Part shown: positions 56,020-64,000 of the stretch, one piece after another
How positions within the stretch are numbered: position 1 is the first letter of the stretch
Layout: each line of letters opens with the position of its first letter
Origin: Mesostigma viride
Lineage: Eukaryota; Streptophyta; Mesostigmatophyceae; Mesostigmatales; Mesostigmataceae
Direction of reading: 5' to 3'
DNA length: 64,000 bases
Assembly (NCBI GenBank): GCA_009746045.1
Contig: RPFO01001900.1
Coordinates: 1-64,000 of the forward strand
Program-made: the position numbers and the translations under genes
Notes under the pieces: model-generated
The model's input: the letters and a program-made list of their open reading frames with translations, nothing else
The model's database searches: none
Told to the model about the DNA's origin: nothing

Positions 56020-56319
56020 ATGGACATATTAGCTCATTGTCATCCGATTCACAACAACATTGTCGTCCTCCCGATCACGGGGGAGTGGATCGACGCGTAC
56101 GGGAGTTACATCGACCGGCCGGACCTGGGCATCCACTTTTTCGTCGAGGACATGAGGCGAGAGGCTCAGTCCTCCTCCTCTTCCTCTTCCTCTTCCTCGC
56201 CCTCTTCCTCGGCCTCTCCTCGGCCTCCGGGTGACCCGCGTCCTCGTCCTCATCGGCCTTCCTCTTCTTCTTGGTCACGCGGCACAGCGACGGGACTTCG
56301 GTCACCTCGGGCTCCATGA
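56020..56319 (+). CDS. Small hypothetical protein, C-terminus uncertain
   Basis: From the ATG at 56020 the first ~50 residues look real ('IHNNIVVLPITGEWIDAYGS', 'RPDLGIHFFVEDM'). After that the frame is a Ser run made by the tcc repeat, which is shared antisense with the Glu/Lys/Arg-rich end of the convergent gene. An indel in the repeat probably hides the true stop. AT-rich leader with several TATA-like words. Not recognised. Confidence 0.4.
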   Translation: MDILAHCHPIHNNIVVLPITGEWIDAYGSYIDRPDLGIHFFVEDMRREAQSSSSSSSSSSPSSSASPRPPGDPRPRPHRPSSSSWSRGTATGLRSPRAP

Positions 56320-56638
56320 GGAAGTTCAGACACTCCTCGCACCGACCGGGCTCGTTCTCGAAGAACTTTTCCAGGCGACTCGGAAGGACGTCCTTGAGCG
56401 ACGTCTTCTTCTTGCGAGTCTTCACCACGAGCTTGTCGTCCCGCCCCGAGATGTTGCAGGCGTCGACGCCGGCCTTCGTCATGGAGTCCAGGATTTCGAC
56501 GGACAACGTCCGCTTGCGTTTTCGGTGGGGCGCGAGGCTCTTGCTCGTCTGGCGGAGGATGTCGTCCACTTCGATGAACTCGGACGTCATGGATCGCATC
56601 TTCTTGCGCCACTCCTCGAGCTGGTACGCGCCCTCCAT
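56075..56638 (-). CDS. Basic/acidic low-complexity-tailed hypothetical protein
   Basis: From the ATG at 56638. The N-terminal ~120 residues are helical ('YQLEEWRKKMRSMTSEFIEV', 'LSVEILDSMTKAGVDACN', 'LPSRLEKFFENEPGRCEECL'). The C-terminal tail is Lys/Arg/Glu simple sequence encoded by a gga repeat. One indel there would switch the tail to poly-Glu ending at a TGA near 56173, so the annotated end is unsure. 'CRCEECL'-type cysteines are few. Not recognised. Confidence 0.45.
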   Translation of the reverse strand: MEGAYQLEEWRKKMRSMTSEFIEVDDILRQTSKSLAPHRKRKRTLSVEILDSMTKAGVDACNISGRDDKLVVKTRKKKTSLKDVLPSRLEKFFENEPGRCEECLNFLMEPEVTEVPSLCRVTKKKRKADEDEDAGHPEAEERPRKRARKRKRKRRRTEPLASCPRRKSGCPGPAGRCNSRTRRSTPP

Positions 56639-56682
56639 TGCTATGTAGTCACCCGGACGATTTTGCGTGTGCCTCGAACGCA

Positions 56683-57351
56683 CTAGAGACCGGTGAGCTC
56701 GGCGTTGAACCCGGGAGCCCCGCGGACGGCGTTTTGTGCTCCTCGAGAGGGCTCGCCCATCATGCCGAACGACTCGGTCGCGTTCACCAGGGGGACGCCG
56801 TACACCGTCGTGTCGGCGTCGGCGAGGCTAGGGAGCTCGTAACGGGGGTCGAACTGCATCGTCACGGGGCGGGGGAACGCGCCGATCGACCCGTTCCACT
56901 TGGCGTTGGCCATGACGCCCGTCGTCGCCAGGTTCATCTGGCCGAACATGCTCAGGTCCATGGGGGCGGGCGTGTACTCGCGGAGGCTCTGGATGCCGGT
57001 GAAAGGCAGGTCCTTCCGGTTGCTCGTGACGGCCAGGATGCCCTCCCCCTGCTTCAGGAGCAAGCCCATGACGTCCTCCGCGGACGGGAGGAGGTCGGTC
57101 GCGAACTGCATCTGCGCGTCAAACCCGCTCCCGATCTGGCTCAGACGGGGCGCGGCGCGCGTGTCGATGCCGTACACGTTGTCGTACTCGTCCGACGGGA
57201 TCAGACGCGTCTCCGTGCCGACCTGCTGCGAGGAACGCATCGTCTCGAACTCCGGGTCGACGCACAGCTCGGGGAACACCTGCGGCCGCTCGCGAGCGCC
57301 GATGAAACTGTCCGACTGCCCTCTCGCGGCGTTGCAATAGGAGGTGGACAT
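56683..57351 (-). CDS. Hypothetical virion-type protein
   Basis: 222 aa, intact, from the ATG at 57351 with 'gttatacg' about 10 bp upstream. Beta/loop-rich sequence with 'DEYDNVYGIDTRAAPRLSQI', 'QGEGILAVTSNRKDLPFTGI' and 'GQMNLATTGVMANAKWNGSI'; few charged helices, as in structural proteins. I do not recognise the family. It follows the Vsr-like nuclease on the same strand. Confidence 0.5.
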   Translation of the reverse strand: MSTSYCNAARGQSDSFIGARERPQVFPELCVDPEFETMRSSQQVGTETRLIPSDEYDNVYGIDTRAAPRLSQIGSGFDAQMQFATDLLPSAEDVMGLLLKQGEGILAVTSNRKDLPFTGIQSLREYTPAPMDLSMFGQMNLATTGVMANAKWNGSIGAFPRPVTMQFDPRYELPSLADADTTVYGVPLVNATESFGMMGEPSRGAQNAVRGAPGFNAELTGL

Positions 57352-57383
57352 CTTCGACGTATAACTGTGTGCCGAGAGATTTT

Positions 57384-57848
57384 TCACGACCAGCGCGTCT
57401 TCCCGCCTCGGGGCTTACCGGTCAGCGGGAACTTGGAAGGGACCTTCCACTTGGGCGCGGGCAGACCCTCGTCCTCGCATTCCCACCTCGTCTCCAACGC
57501 ATAGCCCATCCGCAAGATCTCCTCCTCTTTGCGTATCGTGCGGATGTACAGCTCGCCGTGGTAGCAGTTCTTGACGGGGTGCTCGGTGAAGAACCCGAAC
57601 TTGTCCGGGTTCCCGTGCCAAAAGTCCCCGTGGTATTCGAACACCGTAGGGGGGTCGGTGTCCGACGTGAACCCGTCGACGTATAACGGCTTGCCTTTGG
57701 ACGTGAATAAAACCTTTTCGCCGCCGTTCCCGGCGTGCTGTATCTTGATCCCTCGCTCGCGTTCCACGGATTCCAACCACCTCCTGCATTTGGACACATG
57801 CTGACTCACGCAGACCAGCCTCGCGTAGGAACTCGCTCTCGCTGCCAT
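57384..57848 (-). CDS. Vsr/restriction-endonuclease-fold protein
   Basis: 154 aa, intact. 'SKCRRWLESVERERGIKIQH' leads to 'KGKPLYVDGFTSDTDPPTVF' and 'EYHGDFWHGNPDKF'. The combination of an Asp in 'VDG', a Glu in 'FEYHG' and 'WHGNP' matches the small endonuclease-like family related to Vsr mismatch nucleases that occurs in large DNA viruses and some eukaryotic mobile elements. It would nick or cut DNA; whether it acts in repair or degradation of host DNA is unknown. Assignment is by motif. Confidence 0.65.
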   Translation of the reverse strand: MAARASSYARLVCVSQHVSKCRRWLESVERERGIKIQHAGNGGEKVLFTSKGKPLYVDGFTSDTDPPTVFEYHGDFWHGNPDKFGFFTEHPVKNCYHGELYIRTIRKEEEILRMGYALETRWECEDEGLPAPKWKVPSKFPLTGKPRGGKTRWS

Positions 57849-57963
57849 GGTTCGTCTCGATTGTGTGGTCGAGAGTCGCCGTCGCGACTAAATCGTTACG
57901 AGACGCGATTACTTTGCGCGGTCCGCGAACGCGATCTAGAAAACGACACCGACACGTAATCCA

Positions 57964-58532
57964 TCAGACGAGTTGGAACGTGAAATTGATCTCCTTCGTC
58001 GGATCCCCGTCGCCGCCCCTCCCTAGATGCCGTTTCATGAGGGACAGCCACGTCGACGTGTGGCCGTAGTTGACGTCCGACACGTCCCGGACGTCTTCCT
58101 CGCCGTCGATCAGGTGCAGCATCTCGTGCGCGACCGCCCCCGCGAGGATCAGAGGGACGTGTTTCGGCATGTCCACGCCGTCCTGGGTATACTTGCATCC
58201 GCTTCTCAACATTTCCGGAAGACTCGAAGCCCAGTAGTCGGGGTTGATGACGATGCGCGGCTCGTCCTCGTCCACGCTGAACGCGAACGTCTCTTTCAGT
58301 CGGTCGCGCGTCCGCGGACTAAGTCCGGGCTCTTCTTGGAACAGTTCGTCCAACAAGAGGACGCGAGGGTCAACGGATACCCCGATCGGAAGAACGTGCG
58401 GATGATTTCTTTCGTCATCGCCGCCAACCCCGGGTCGCGCGCCAAGATCCCGTCGATGTTGGGCGCCCTTTTCAACCGGGGCGAGTAGATCGCATCTAAC
58501 GCCGCCTCGAGTTGCTTCCACTTGCGTTTCAT
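57964..58532 (-). CDS. SprT-like metalloprotease, frame-broken
   Basis: About 190 aa from the ATG at 58532 with a break near 58370. Zinc-binding motif 'GAVAHEMLHLIDGEED' (H-E-M-L-H) is followed 25 residues on by 'YGHTSTWLSLMKRHLG' (third His), the SprT/WSS1-type arrangement, preceded by 'PRIVINPDYWASSLPEML'. Cellular relatives degrade proteins crosslinked to DNA. It is the second such protein in the window; the other is fused to other domains at 47084. Confidence 0.65.
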
Positions 58533-58567
58533 GATATTGCACCGTATCCCGCGCGATTCTCGACCCC

Positions 58568-59020
58568 TCACGAAGCGCACACCTGGTTCATGAGCGCGTC
58601 GAGCGGTTTGAGGACGTACAGGAACAAGGCCGAGTACGCCGCGGTCGATGCGACGATCGGGATCGCGTGGCCGGCGATCGACCATCCCGGGAAGTACGAC
58701 AGGTGGAAACCGGACGCGGCCACGAGCAGACCTATCGTCAGACCGGCGATCGCGCCCGCGTACACGAACTTCCTGTCGCTGCTAATGTGCTTGTTGTACT
58801 CGCGAGTCCAACGCACGGCCGCGAGGTTTCCTACGCCTAACACGATCATGACTAGGAATATGACCCATTCCGTGTGCGCCGGCTGGGCCGGGACGCCCAC
58901 GGAACGGACGGCGGACAAGTACAATGGCAACAACGCGCCCATGGGGGCAGAGGAACCCACCAAAAAGGATTTTATTAGGGAATCGGATAACATCGGTTCG
59001 ATAATAATACATGCAGACAT
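58568..59020 (-). CDS. Four-helix membrane protein
   Basis: 150 aa from the ATG at 59020 (an alternative ATG at 58993 is also preceded by AT-rich sequence). Hydrophobic segments: 'EWVIFLVMIVLGVGNLAAV', 'FVYAGAIAGLTIGLLVAAS', 'GWSIAGHAIPIVASTAAYS' and a weaker N-terminal one. Ends 'LDALMNQVCAS'. Not recognised; probably a virion or host-membrane protein. Confidence 0.55.
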   Translation of the reverse strand: MSACIIIEPMLSDSLIKSFLVGSSAPMGALLPLYLSAVRSVGVPAQPAHTEWVIFLVMIVLGVGNLAAVRWTREYNKHISSDRKFVYAGAIAGLTIGLLVAASGFHLSYFPGWSIAGHAIPIVASTAAYSALFLYVLKPLDALMNQVCAS

Positions 59021-59072
59021 ATAATTTCGAGACTAACGGATGTAGTCCGGTGCCCACGCATACGTCCACCTT

Positions 59073-59887
59073 TCAGCTGTTGTCATACGCGTACACGTTT
59101 CCCTTGTTGTCTCGCGTGTAGCCCTCGGCGTGCAACTCCTCATCAGAGAGTCCCTTGAGCCGCTTGTTCTCACGGACGGTCTCGTCGTCTGACCCCTCGG
59201 AGGGCGAGCGGTTCGCGACCCCGCGGTCCACGAAGCAGTACTCGTCGGGCATGCGGTTCGACGGGAAGAACTGCAGCGACTGCACCACGGGCGTGCACCC
59301 AAACTGCTTGTCCATGAACCACATGCGCGACACCTCCAGGATGACTTGCACGTCACAGCCCTTCTGCACGTCCGCGAAGGTGGCGGGCTGGCGGTTCTCG
59401 TCAAAGAAGCGGCACTGGAATTGGCCGTCGCGGAAAGGCACGTTGCACTTGAGCGTGGGGGGTACTCCTCCTTCTTCGAGGGCTTGATGGCCGACGTGTA
59501 CAGCTCCCCGATGAGTTCGTCGCTCATCTTCTTGCCGAACCATTCCACGCACTTGGAATGCGACTGCTTCTTGTTGCGGTCGTCGAGCCCCGTCCACATT
59601 TCGTAGAAGAGCGCGTTGTCCGACCCCTCAGTGGTGTGGCGGTCGAACGAGAGGTCCAGAGTGTACTTGCGGATGTCGTTGGTCCCGGGCTTGGGATCGA
59701 AGGAGCTGATGCCGAACGGCGCGCGCATGCGCGGGGTCTGGATGCGGATGGGCGTGCCGTCGACGCCGTAGGACATGTACACGGAGAGGGCGCCTGGGCC
59801 CGACGGACCCCGCCCGGACCGCTTGGGGTCCTTGTACAAGACCTTGTCCGCATCGAAGTCGTCGAAAAGGACGATGGTGGAGGCCAT
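59073..59887 (-). CDS. Putative single-stranded DNA-binding protein of nucleocytovirus type, frame-broken
   Basis: About 272 aa from the ATG at 59887 with one break near 59465. The body contains 'YMSYGVDGTPIRIQTPRMRA', 'PFGISSFDP', 'YTLDLSFDRH', and after the break 'FADVQKGCDVQVILEVSRMW'. This pattern (PI..QTP....PFG.s.....k....Ls) recalls a conserved protein of large DNA viruses proposed to bind single-stranded DNA. The C-terminus is acidic, as in many such proteins. A promoter-proximal leader of about 60 bp separates it from the HNH gene. Confidence 0.6.
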
Positions 59888-59951
59888 TCGTGAGGGTGGT
59901 GGAGGTAGGTGGAGAGAAAGGAACGAGCTCGGACAACGCACGGGGCGACCT

Positions 59952-60566
59952 TTATACTTCCTCGATGTCGTCCTGGATGTCGGCCCAGGACGTGTGGGCG
60001 GCCGAACCGACACGATCGACCGACATGTTCGTGTCGTTTTCGTCGGCCGTGTCGGCTTTGACGGCACTAGTGGACGGTGCCGCGGATCGGTCGCCAATCA
60101 GGGCGCAGAAGTCGAGGAACGAGTCGACGTCATCGTTGCCCTTCATGCGCTTGACGCGGCGACAGACGAGACGGACGTTCCCCTTGACGACGCCGGCCTT
60201 CGAATCGATGAGATCGACGGTCGCGGATCGGCCCGACGGGCCGGGACCGGAGTCGGGCGCGTGCGTCATCTCTAACGCGGTGATGGCGCACAGACCGCCC
60301 TGCTGGTCCCATATCTCGGCCAGGTCCCGCGCGGTGAGGGACACCTGGCGACGACCGGAACGGCGGTTGGTCTTGTGCAGGGAGTGGACCTGGTTGCGGA
60401 AGTAGCCCTCCTTGGACGCCTTGAACTTCTTCCCCTCGGCCTTGCGACAGGCCTTGCAGAGGGACTTCCAGTCGAGGGGCTTGGCGGCCGAGGAGTCGCC
60501 GCAGAGACGGCAGACGAGTTCGGGGGCGACGTCCGGGCGGGCTCCATCGTTCGCAGGGACACTCAC
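59952..60566 (-). CDS. HNH endonuclease-like protein
   Basis: About 204 aa; the start is unsure (GTG at 60566, or ATG at 60547 in another frame, implying an indel near the start). A zinc ribbon-like 'CRLCGDSSAAKPLDWKSLCK' opens the protein. The HNH part is 'IWDQQGGLCAITALEMTH', then 'ATVDLIDSKAGVVKGNVRLV' (D-L-I-D...G...NV..V), typical of free-standing HNH proteins in large DNA viruses and phages. It probably cleaves DNA; possibly a homing enzyme. Confidence 0.75.
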   Translation of the reverse strand: MSVPANDGARPDVAPELVCRLCGDSSAAKPLDWKSLCKACRKAEGKKFKASKEGYFRNQVHSLHKTNRRSGRRQVSLTARDLAEIWDQQGGLCAITALEMTHAPDSGPGPSGRSATVDLIDSKAGVVKGNVRLVCRRVKRMKGNDDVDSFLDFCALIGDRSAAPSTSAVKADTADENDTNMSVDRVGSAAHTSWADIQDDIEEV

Positions 60567-60596
60567 AACGGGAGTGGACAGAATTTCGCGGGCCGG

Positions 60597-63056
60597 TTAG
60601 GCGCATAGGACGGCGTTGGCGCCGAGGGAGTGGGAACACCGCTGCCGCGAGGAGGAGCCGGATGACGGGGCGGACTTGGCGCGGTGCTTCCGCTTGGATG
60701 CCGCGACACGGACCGAGGGCTTCTTGGCGGACGCGGACTTGGCGCGGTGCTTGCGACCCGACCGGGCGTACCGCGCCTGGTTCGCCGTCGCCTTTTCATC
60801 TTCTTCTTGCTCTTCAGCGTTTCCTTCACTAACATCATCGTCATCTTCCAAAACCTTTTTCAATGCATCGTCCGAATTCTCTTTTTGTCTCTCTGCTAAT
60901 ATCTTGTTGGATTCCGCGTTATACAAAGTCTTTACCACTTTTCCGAATCTGGCGACATCTGTGATACCTTTACTAGAAGCAATTTCTGTGACACGTTGGC
61001 TGGCAATGACGTCTCTTTCTTCCGAAGTCTTTCCACGTAAGTCATTCAACAGCCCCGCGGCAGTCTTTCGAACCAACTCGAAATCGAATCCGCCCTTCTC
61101 ACGCACGCGTTTTATTGCGTCTTGCAATTCCCTCTCTCGAGATGCGAGAATAGTCACTGCGTCCTCGGCATTTTTCTTTCTCTCCTCGCGTTCCTTCTTC
61201 TTAGCGGATTCCACGGCTTTCTTGAAAACGTATTTGGATGCCCTTCTCGCTAATGCGTCTTCCTTTATCGCTAATGCGTCCTTACTGTCGGCAAGCACTC
61301 CCAACCAACCGCTACCGGCCCCGAACTTATTCTCTGACTGTACACGTGTCTTGAATTCTTGCATATAATCGGGGAAATGCATGTCACCTGCACTTTTTAT
61401 ACCGGTGAAAAAGGCCATCCGAGGTACGACGAGGTCTGCCGTCTGTTTTCCCGTTCTGGCGTCCTTCCTCCTGGCCCTATTCACAGCCTTTATTGTGGAT
61501 TTTACATTGTCATCGGTGGGATAATATGTCGTAGGGTATAGCTTGGGGTCCTTTTCGTACTTGAAGACGGGAAGCTCGTCCACTTTTATACCAGCTGTCC
61601 TCGCGCGGTCGACGATTGAGTGAAACTCGGATTTTTCCTCTTCCATACGTTTCTTCGCAGCCTCTAAACCTTCCATCGCATCCTTTCGTTGTTCTTCGGT
61701 TAAGTACTTATTTTGTAGTCTCGTATTGTAATACTCGACATCGGAGATGCTCATCGCGATATTCCGTGACATTTTCGCGGCAAGATTACCAAATGCACCG
61801 TCATGATGTCCCCTTTCCATGATGTCTTCGGCAATATCAACCAGCTTATCGGCCTTCAAGCCGAAATACATCGGTCCCTCACGCATTAGTGCATTTAATA
61901 TCTCTTGTTTATCCTGCCCTGACATGTACATTTCCGAGATGCCCGTTGCGATCTGATTTCGAATAGCAGAATTGGCGGATTTTAACACCTTGCCCGCTTT
62001 TACCCGAAGTTCGGGCCTTAACGGTGATTTGTAAGGTACACTCGCACCCGGGCCCGGGCCGGCAGAGACTACGGGTGCGGTGACCGTCGACTTTCTCTTG
62101 GAGCCGATATACCCGGCGTTCCCGTAGCCGACGTACGGGTTCCCGTCCCTCCGCATCGCGCGGGACACCTTGGGCGCCTTGCCCTTCTCCACGCCCGTGT
62201 ACGGGTTCATCGCCGACGCGATCCGATCGGATCGCATCCGGTGCGCCGAATCCAAAGCCACCTGGTACGCCCTGTGCTGCGTCACCCCGTGGATCTCGAA
62301 CGGCGGGGGCGCCACCGCGTCCATCGCCGCCCTCCCCGCTATCCGTCCGCCCGCCATCGCCGCCTGTCCCGCCATCCTCCCCCCCGCCATCGCCGCCTGT
62401 CCCGCCATCCGTCCGCCCGCCATCGCCGCCTGTCCCGCCATCCTCGCCGCCGCGCGCGTTACCGGCGACTGCAACACCGCGTTCGTCCCGTCGTATAGTT
62501 GCTCTCCGATCACCTTGGACGCGTCGAACGCCGCGCGCCCGCCGCGCGCCGCCGCGGACAGAGCCGACGACGCCTGCGCGCCCACCTTGGACCAGTCGAC
62601 GCCCGCGAGCGGGTCGAGCAGTTTGGCGGCGTGCATCGCGCCCGCTCTCTGCTTCGTCGAGGACGCGCTCGCCGCCAGTGAACACAGCGCATCGCGCGGG
62701 AGCGCTACCAAACTCGCGGCGGGCTGTTGGGTGAGCGTGGAGACGATCTCGATCAATCGCCGTTGCGTGTCGGGGCCGCCCGCCAGGCCCTGGCGACACA
62801 AGCCCGAGATCGTGCGGCCGACGATCTCGTCGCCCAGCAGGAGACACAGGGACGGTTTGGCCGCTTTCTGCAGGAATTCGGCGGGCAGGTCGGGGTACAT
62901 GGCCGCGACGACGCGCGCCATCTCGTCCCTCTTGAGCGTCTTTCCGACGCCGCTCGCGCAGGACCCGACGCTCTCCCGCACCCAGCTCGCCACCTTGGCC
63001 GGGACGGCCTTGCCGCCCTCGTACAGCGAAAGTAACACGTTGCCCGGGGTCGTCAT
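60597..63056 (-). CDS. Large Ala/Lys-rich hypothetical protein with short tandem repeats
   Basis: An intact 819-aa frame from the ATG at 63056. Near residues 208-250 there are about four copies of an 11-12-residue unit 'AAMAGGRMAGQ'. The middle (about 380-720) is helical, rich in charged residues and encoded by clearly more AT-rich codons than the two ends. The C-terminus is a basic Ser/Ala/Lys tail with 'RKHRAKSASAKKPS' repeated, similar to nucleic-acid-packing tails. No enzyme motif. The composition change suggests a chimeric origin. Possibly a DNA-binding virion core protein. Confidence 0.55.
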   Translation of the reverse strand: MTTPGNVLLSLYEGGKAVPAKVASWVRESVGSCASGVGKTLKRDEMARVVAAMYPDLPAEFLQKAAKPSLCLLLGDEIVGRTISGLCRQGLAGGPDTQRRLIEIVSTLTQQPAASLVALPRDALCSLAASASSTKQRAGAMHAAKLLDPLAGVDWSKVGAQASSALSAAARGGRAAFDASKVIGEQLYDGTNAVLQSPVTRAAARMAGQAAMAGGRMAGQAAMAGGRMAGQAAMAGGRIAGRAAMDAVAPPPFEIHGVTQHRAYQVALDSAHRMRSDRIASAMNPYTGVEKGKAPKVSRAMRRDGNPYVGYGNAGYIGSKRKSTVTAPVVSAGPGPGASVPYKSPLRPELRVKAGKVLKSANSAIRNQIATGISEMYMSGQDKQEILNALMREGPMYFGLKADKLVDIAEDIMERGHHDGAFGNLAAKMSRNIAMSISDVEYYNTRLQNKYLTEEQRKDAMEGLEAAKKRMEEEKSEFHSIVDRARTAGIKVDELPVFKYEKDPKLYPTTYYPTDDNVKSTIKAVNRARRKDARTGKQTADLVVPRMAFFTGIKSAGDMHFPDYMQEFKTRVQSENKFGAGSGWLGVLADSKDALAIKEDALARRASKYVFKKAVESAKKKEREERKKNAEDAVTILASRERELQDAIKRVREKGGFDFELVRKTAAGLLNDLRGKTSEERDVIASQRVTEIASSKGITDVARFGKVVKTLYNAESNKILAERQKENSDDALKKVLEDDDDVSEGNAEEQEEDEKATANQARYARSGRKHRAKSASAKKPSVRVAASKRKHRAKSAPSSGSSSRQRCSHSLGANAVLCA

Positions 63057-63084
63057 GACGTGTGGTATACTTTTACCTATCAAT

Positions 63085-63993
63085 TTATTTTTTCGAACGC
63101 GCAATCCTCCTCATTTGGTCGATGAAATCGAAAACTCTTTTAAGTTCATCGCCCGTCACATATGTTGTCCCATTACTCGATATTTCTGCTATTTTGTGCC
63201 GTAACTCATCCTTGCTCGACGTATATTTTTTATTGTCGTAACTTGGCAATTGGTTCAAAAGCCCATTCACGTGTTCGACGAAATTCTGTCTGTTTGCACT
63301 CAGCCTCGCGTCGTATCTGGACAGCACGTCCAACACTCCTTTTTTCGCATCCTCAACAGACAACCTCGGCAACGGATCGTGACCCGTCGCGGCCGCCTCC
63401 GCCTTGGCAGAGTCCCGCGCCATGTCCTTCACTTTGTTCACCGCATTGATCAGGTTGTCCAAATCAACGCTCGAATCCTCCTCTTCGGACATCTGGATGA
63501 GTTTAAGAGCGAATTCCTCGATCTTGTCGACATCCTTTGTCTGGTCCAACGCGAACGGTTGCGTTTTCAACGCGTCCAACGCGGCCTGGGCGATGTGTTT
63601 CGAATCGAGATGGTCAAAGACGTCACGAGTTTCGGGCACGTCTTTCAACGCGTCGATCGTACTTTGTCCGTAATGGAAAGCCGGCACATTCGAGCCGGGA
63701 TTCATCATAGCATCCCACGCGCGCTGCACCAGCGCGCTCGCACCGTGCGACAGGAATTCGGCTCCCGACATCATCATATTAACGGGAGCCATCGCAGCAC
63801 GACCGGCGCCCACGAGTCCGCGTCTCGCCAGTCTCCCTGCCGCTCGCAGATACCTGTCCATATTTTCCCCTATCTCCAAGTATCCCATTTCGTCGTTGAG
63901 CATTTTCACGGCGAGGTCGTATACCACGTCCAACATTTTGCCCGAATCCGCGCCCGCTCTGATCTCTTCCTCATAACGTTCGCCAAGACCCAT
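63085..63993 (-). CDS. Helical hypothetical protein, possibly truncated by the window edge
   Basis: A 302-aa frame starting 'MGLGERYEEEIRAGADSGK' at 63993, seven bases from the window end, so the true start could lie outside. Ala/Arg-rich hydrophobic segment 'GRLARRGLVGAGRAAMAPVN' near residue 55, then charged helices ('LLNQLPSYDNKKYTSSKDEL'), AT-richer than the neighbourhood. It resembles the 60597-63056 protein in style ('GRxAxRxxxxxGRAAM'), so the two may be related in origin. Not recognised. Confidence 0.5.
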   Translation of the reverse strand: MGLGERYEEEIRAGADSGKMLDVVYDLAVKMLNDEMGYLEIGENMDRYLRAAGRLARRGLVGAGRAAMAPVNMMMSGAEFLSHGASALVQRAWDAMMNPGSNVPAFHYGQSTIDALKDVPETRDVFDHLDSKHIAQAALDALKTQPFALDQTKDVDKIEEFALKLIQMSEEEDSSVDLDNLINAVNKVKDMARDSAKAEAAATGHDPLPRLSVEDAKKGVLDVLSRYDARLSANRQNFVEHVNGLLNQLPSYDNKKYTSSKDELRHKIAEISSNGTTYVTGDELKRVFDFIDQMRRIARSKK

Positions 63994-64000
63994 CTCATCG

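Noticed and set aside
57384-57848. Interpretation of the 57384 protein as part of a DNA polymerase B
   Set aside because: The 'EYHGDFWHG' string also occurs near some mobile-element polymerases, but no polymerase palm motifs are present and the 154-aa frame is complete with its own start and stop.
1-64000. tRNA genes or ribosomal RNA
   Set aside because: No cloverleaf-like sequence with a recognisable T-loop (GGTTCGA-type) in proper context and no rRNA-like conserved stretch was found by eye; a covariance-model scan could still reveal a tRNA.

Overview
The window is eukaryotic giant-virus DNA (Nucleocytoviricota), probably from a virus of an alga or other protist, with a left margin that may be host DNA or a repeat-rich viral flank. 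From about 8.4 kb to the right edge it is GC-rich and densely packed, with genes on both strands, tiny intergenic gaps and a nucleocytovirus core set: a D5-type primase-helicase, a separate PrimPol-like primase, a VACV D6/D11-type SF2 helicase, a poxvirus VLTF3-like late transcription factor, an A22/RuvC-like Holliday-junction resolvase, a YqaJ nuclease, and several small conserved nucleocytovirus membrane or DUF proteins. DNA polymerase, major capsid protein, packaging ATPase and RNA polymerase are not in this window. No tRNA, rRNA or CRISPR was seen.

Layout. 0-8.3 kb: a LINE ORF1-like remnant, then widely spaced genes for Cys/His-rich (MYND, RING-like, Stc1-like) and F-box-like proteins, separated by minisatellites, a 0.6 kb near-palindrome, 121-bp tandem repeats and GGAATATTCC palindromes. 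8.4-14.7 kb: a broken giant OTU-domain gene, small zinc proteins and a second OTU-like gene. 14.7-25.7 kb: virion or membrane proteins and the D6/D11 helicase. 25.7-28.9 kb: a B12-dependent (class II) ribonucleotide reductase with two GT-AG introns, each carrying an ORF. 29-36 kb: two large paralogous fibre-like proteins. 36-46.9 kb: VLTF3, primase, cobalamin adenosyltransferase, SLATT protein, DUF3179-like protein, YqaJ and resolvase. 47-58.5 kb: SprT-like proteases, D5 helicase, TRAF/RING protein, Vsr-like nuclease. 58.5-64 kb: a membrane protein, a putative ssDNA-binding protein, an HNH nuclease and two large Ala/Lys-rich proteins.

Working together. The most distinctive theme is adenosylcobalamin-dependent dNTP synthesis: a monomeric RTPR-type class II reductase plus an ATP:cob(I)alamin adenosyltransferase that would make its cofactor. 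A second theme is ubiquitin-pathway manipulation (two OTU-like proteases, RING/TRAF and RING-like proteins, several F-box-like N-termini). A third is DNA replication and recombination.

Caveat. About twenty genes change frame once or more in mid-domain, often at G/C homopolymers, while genes of 3-4 kb remain fully open and substitution-type stops are not evident. This looks more like long-read indel error than decay, but decay of an integrated copy cannot be excluded without reads. Broken genes are given as one span, or as segments, with the approximate break positions.
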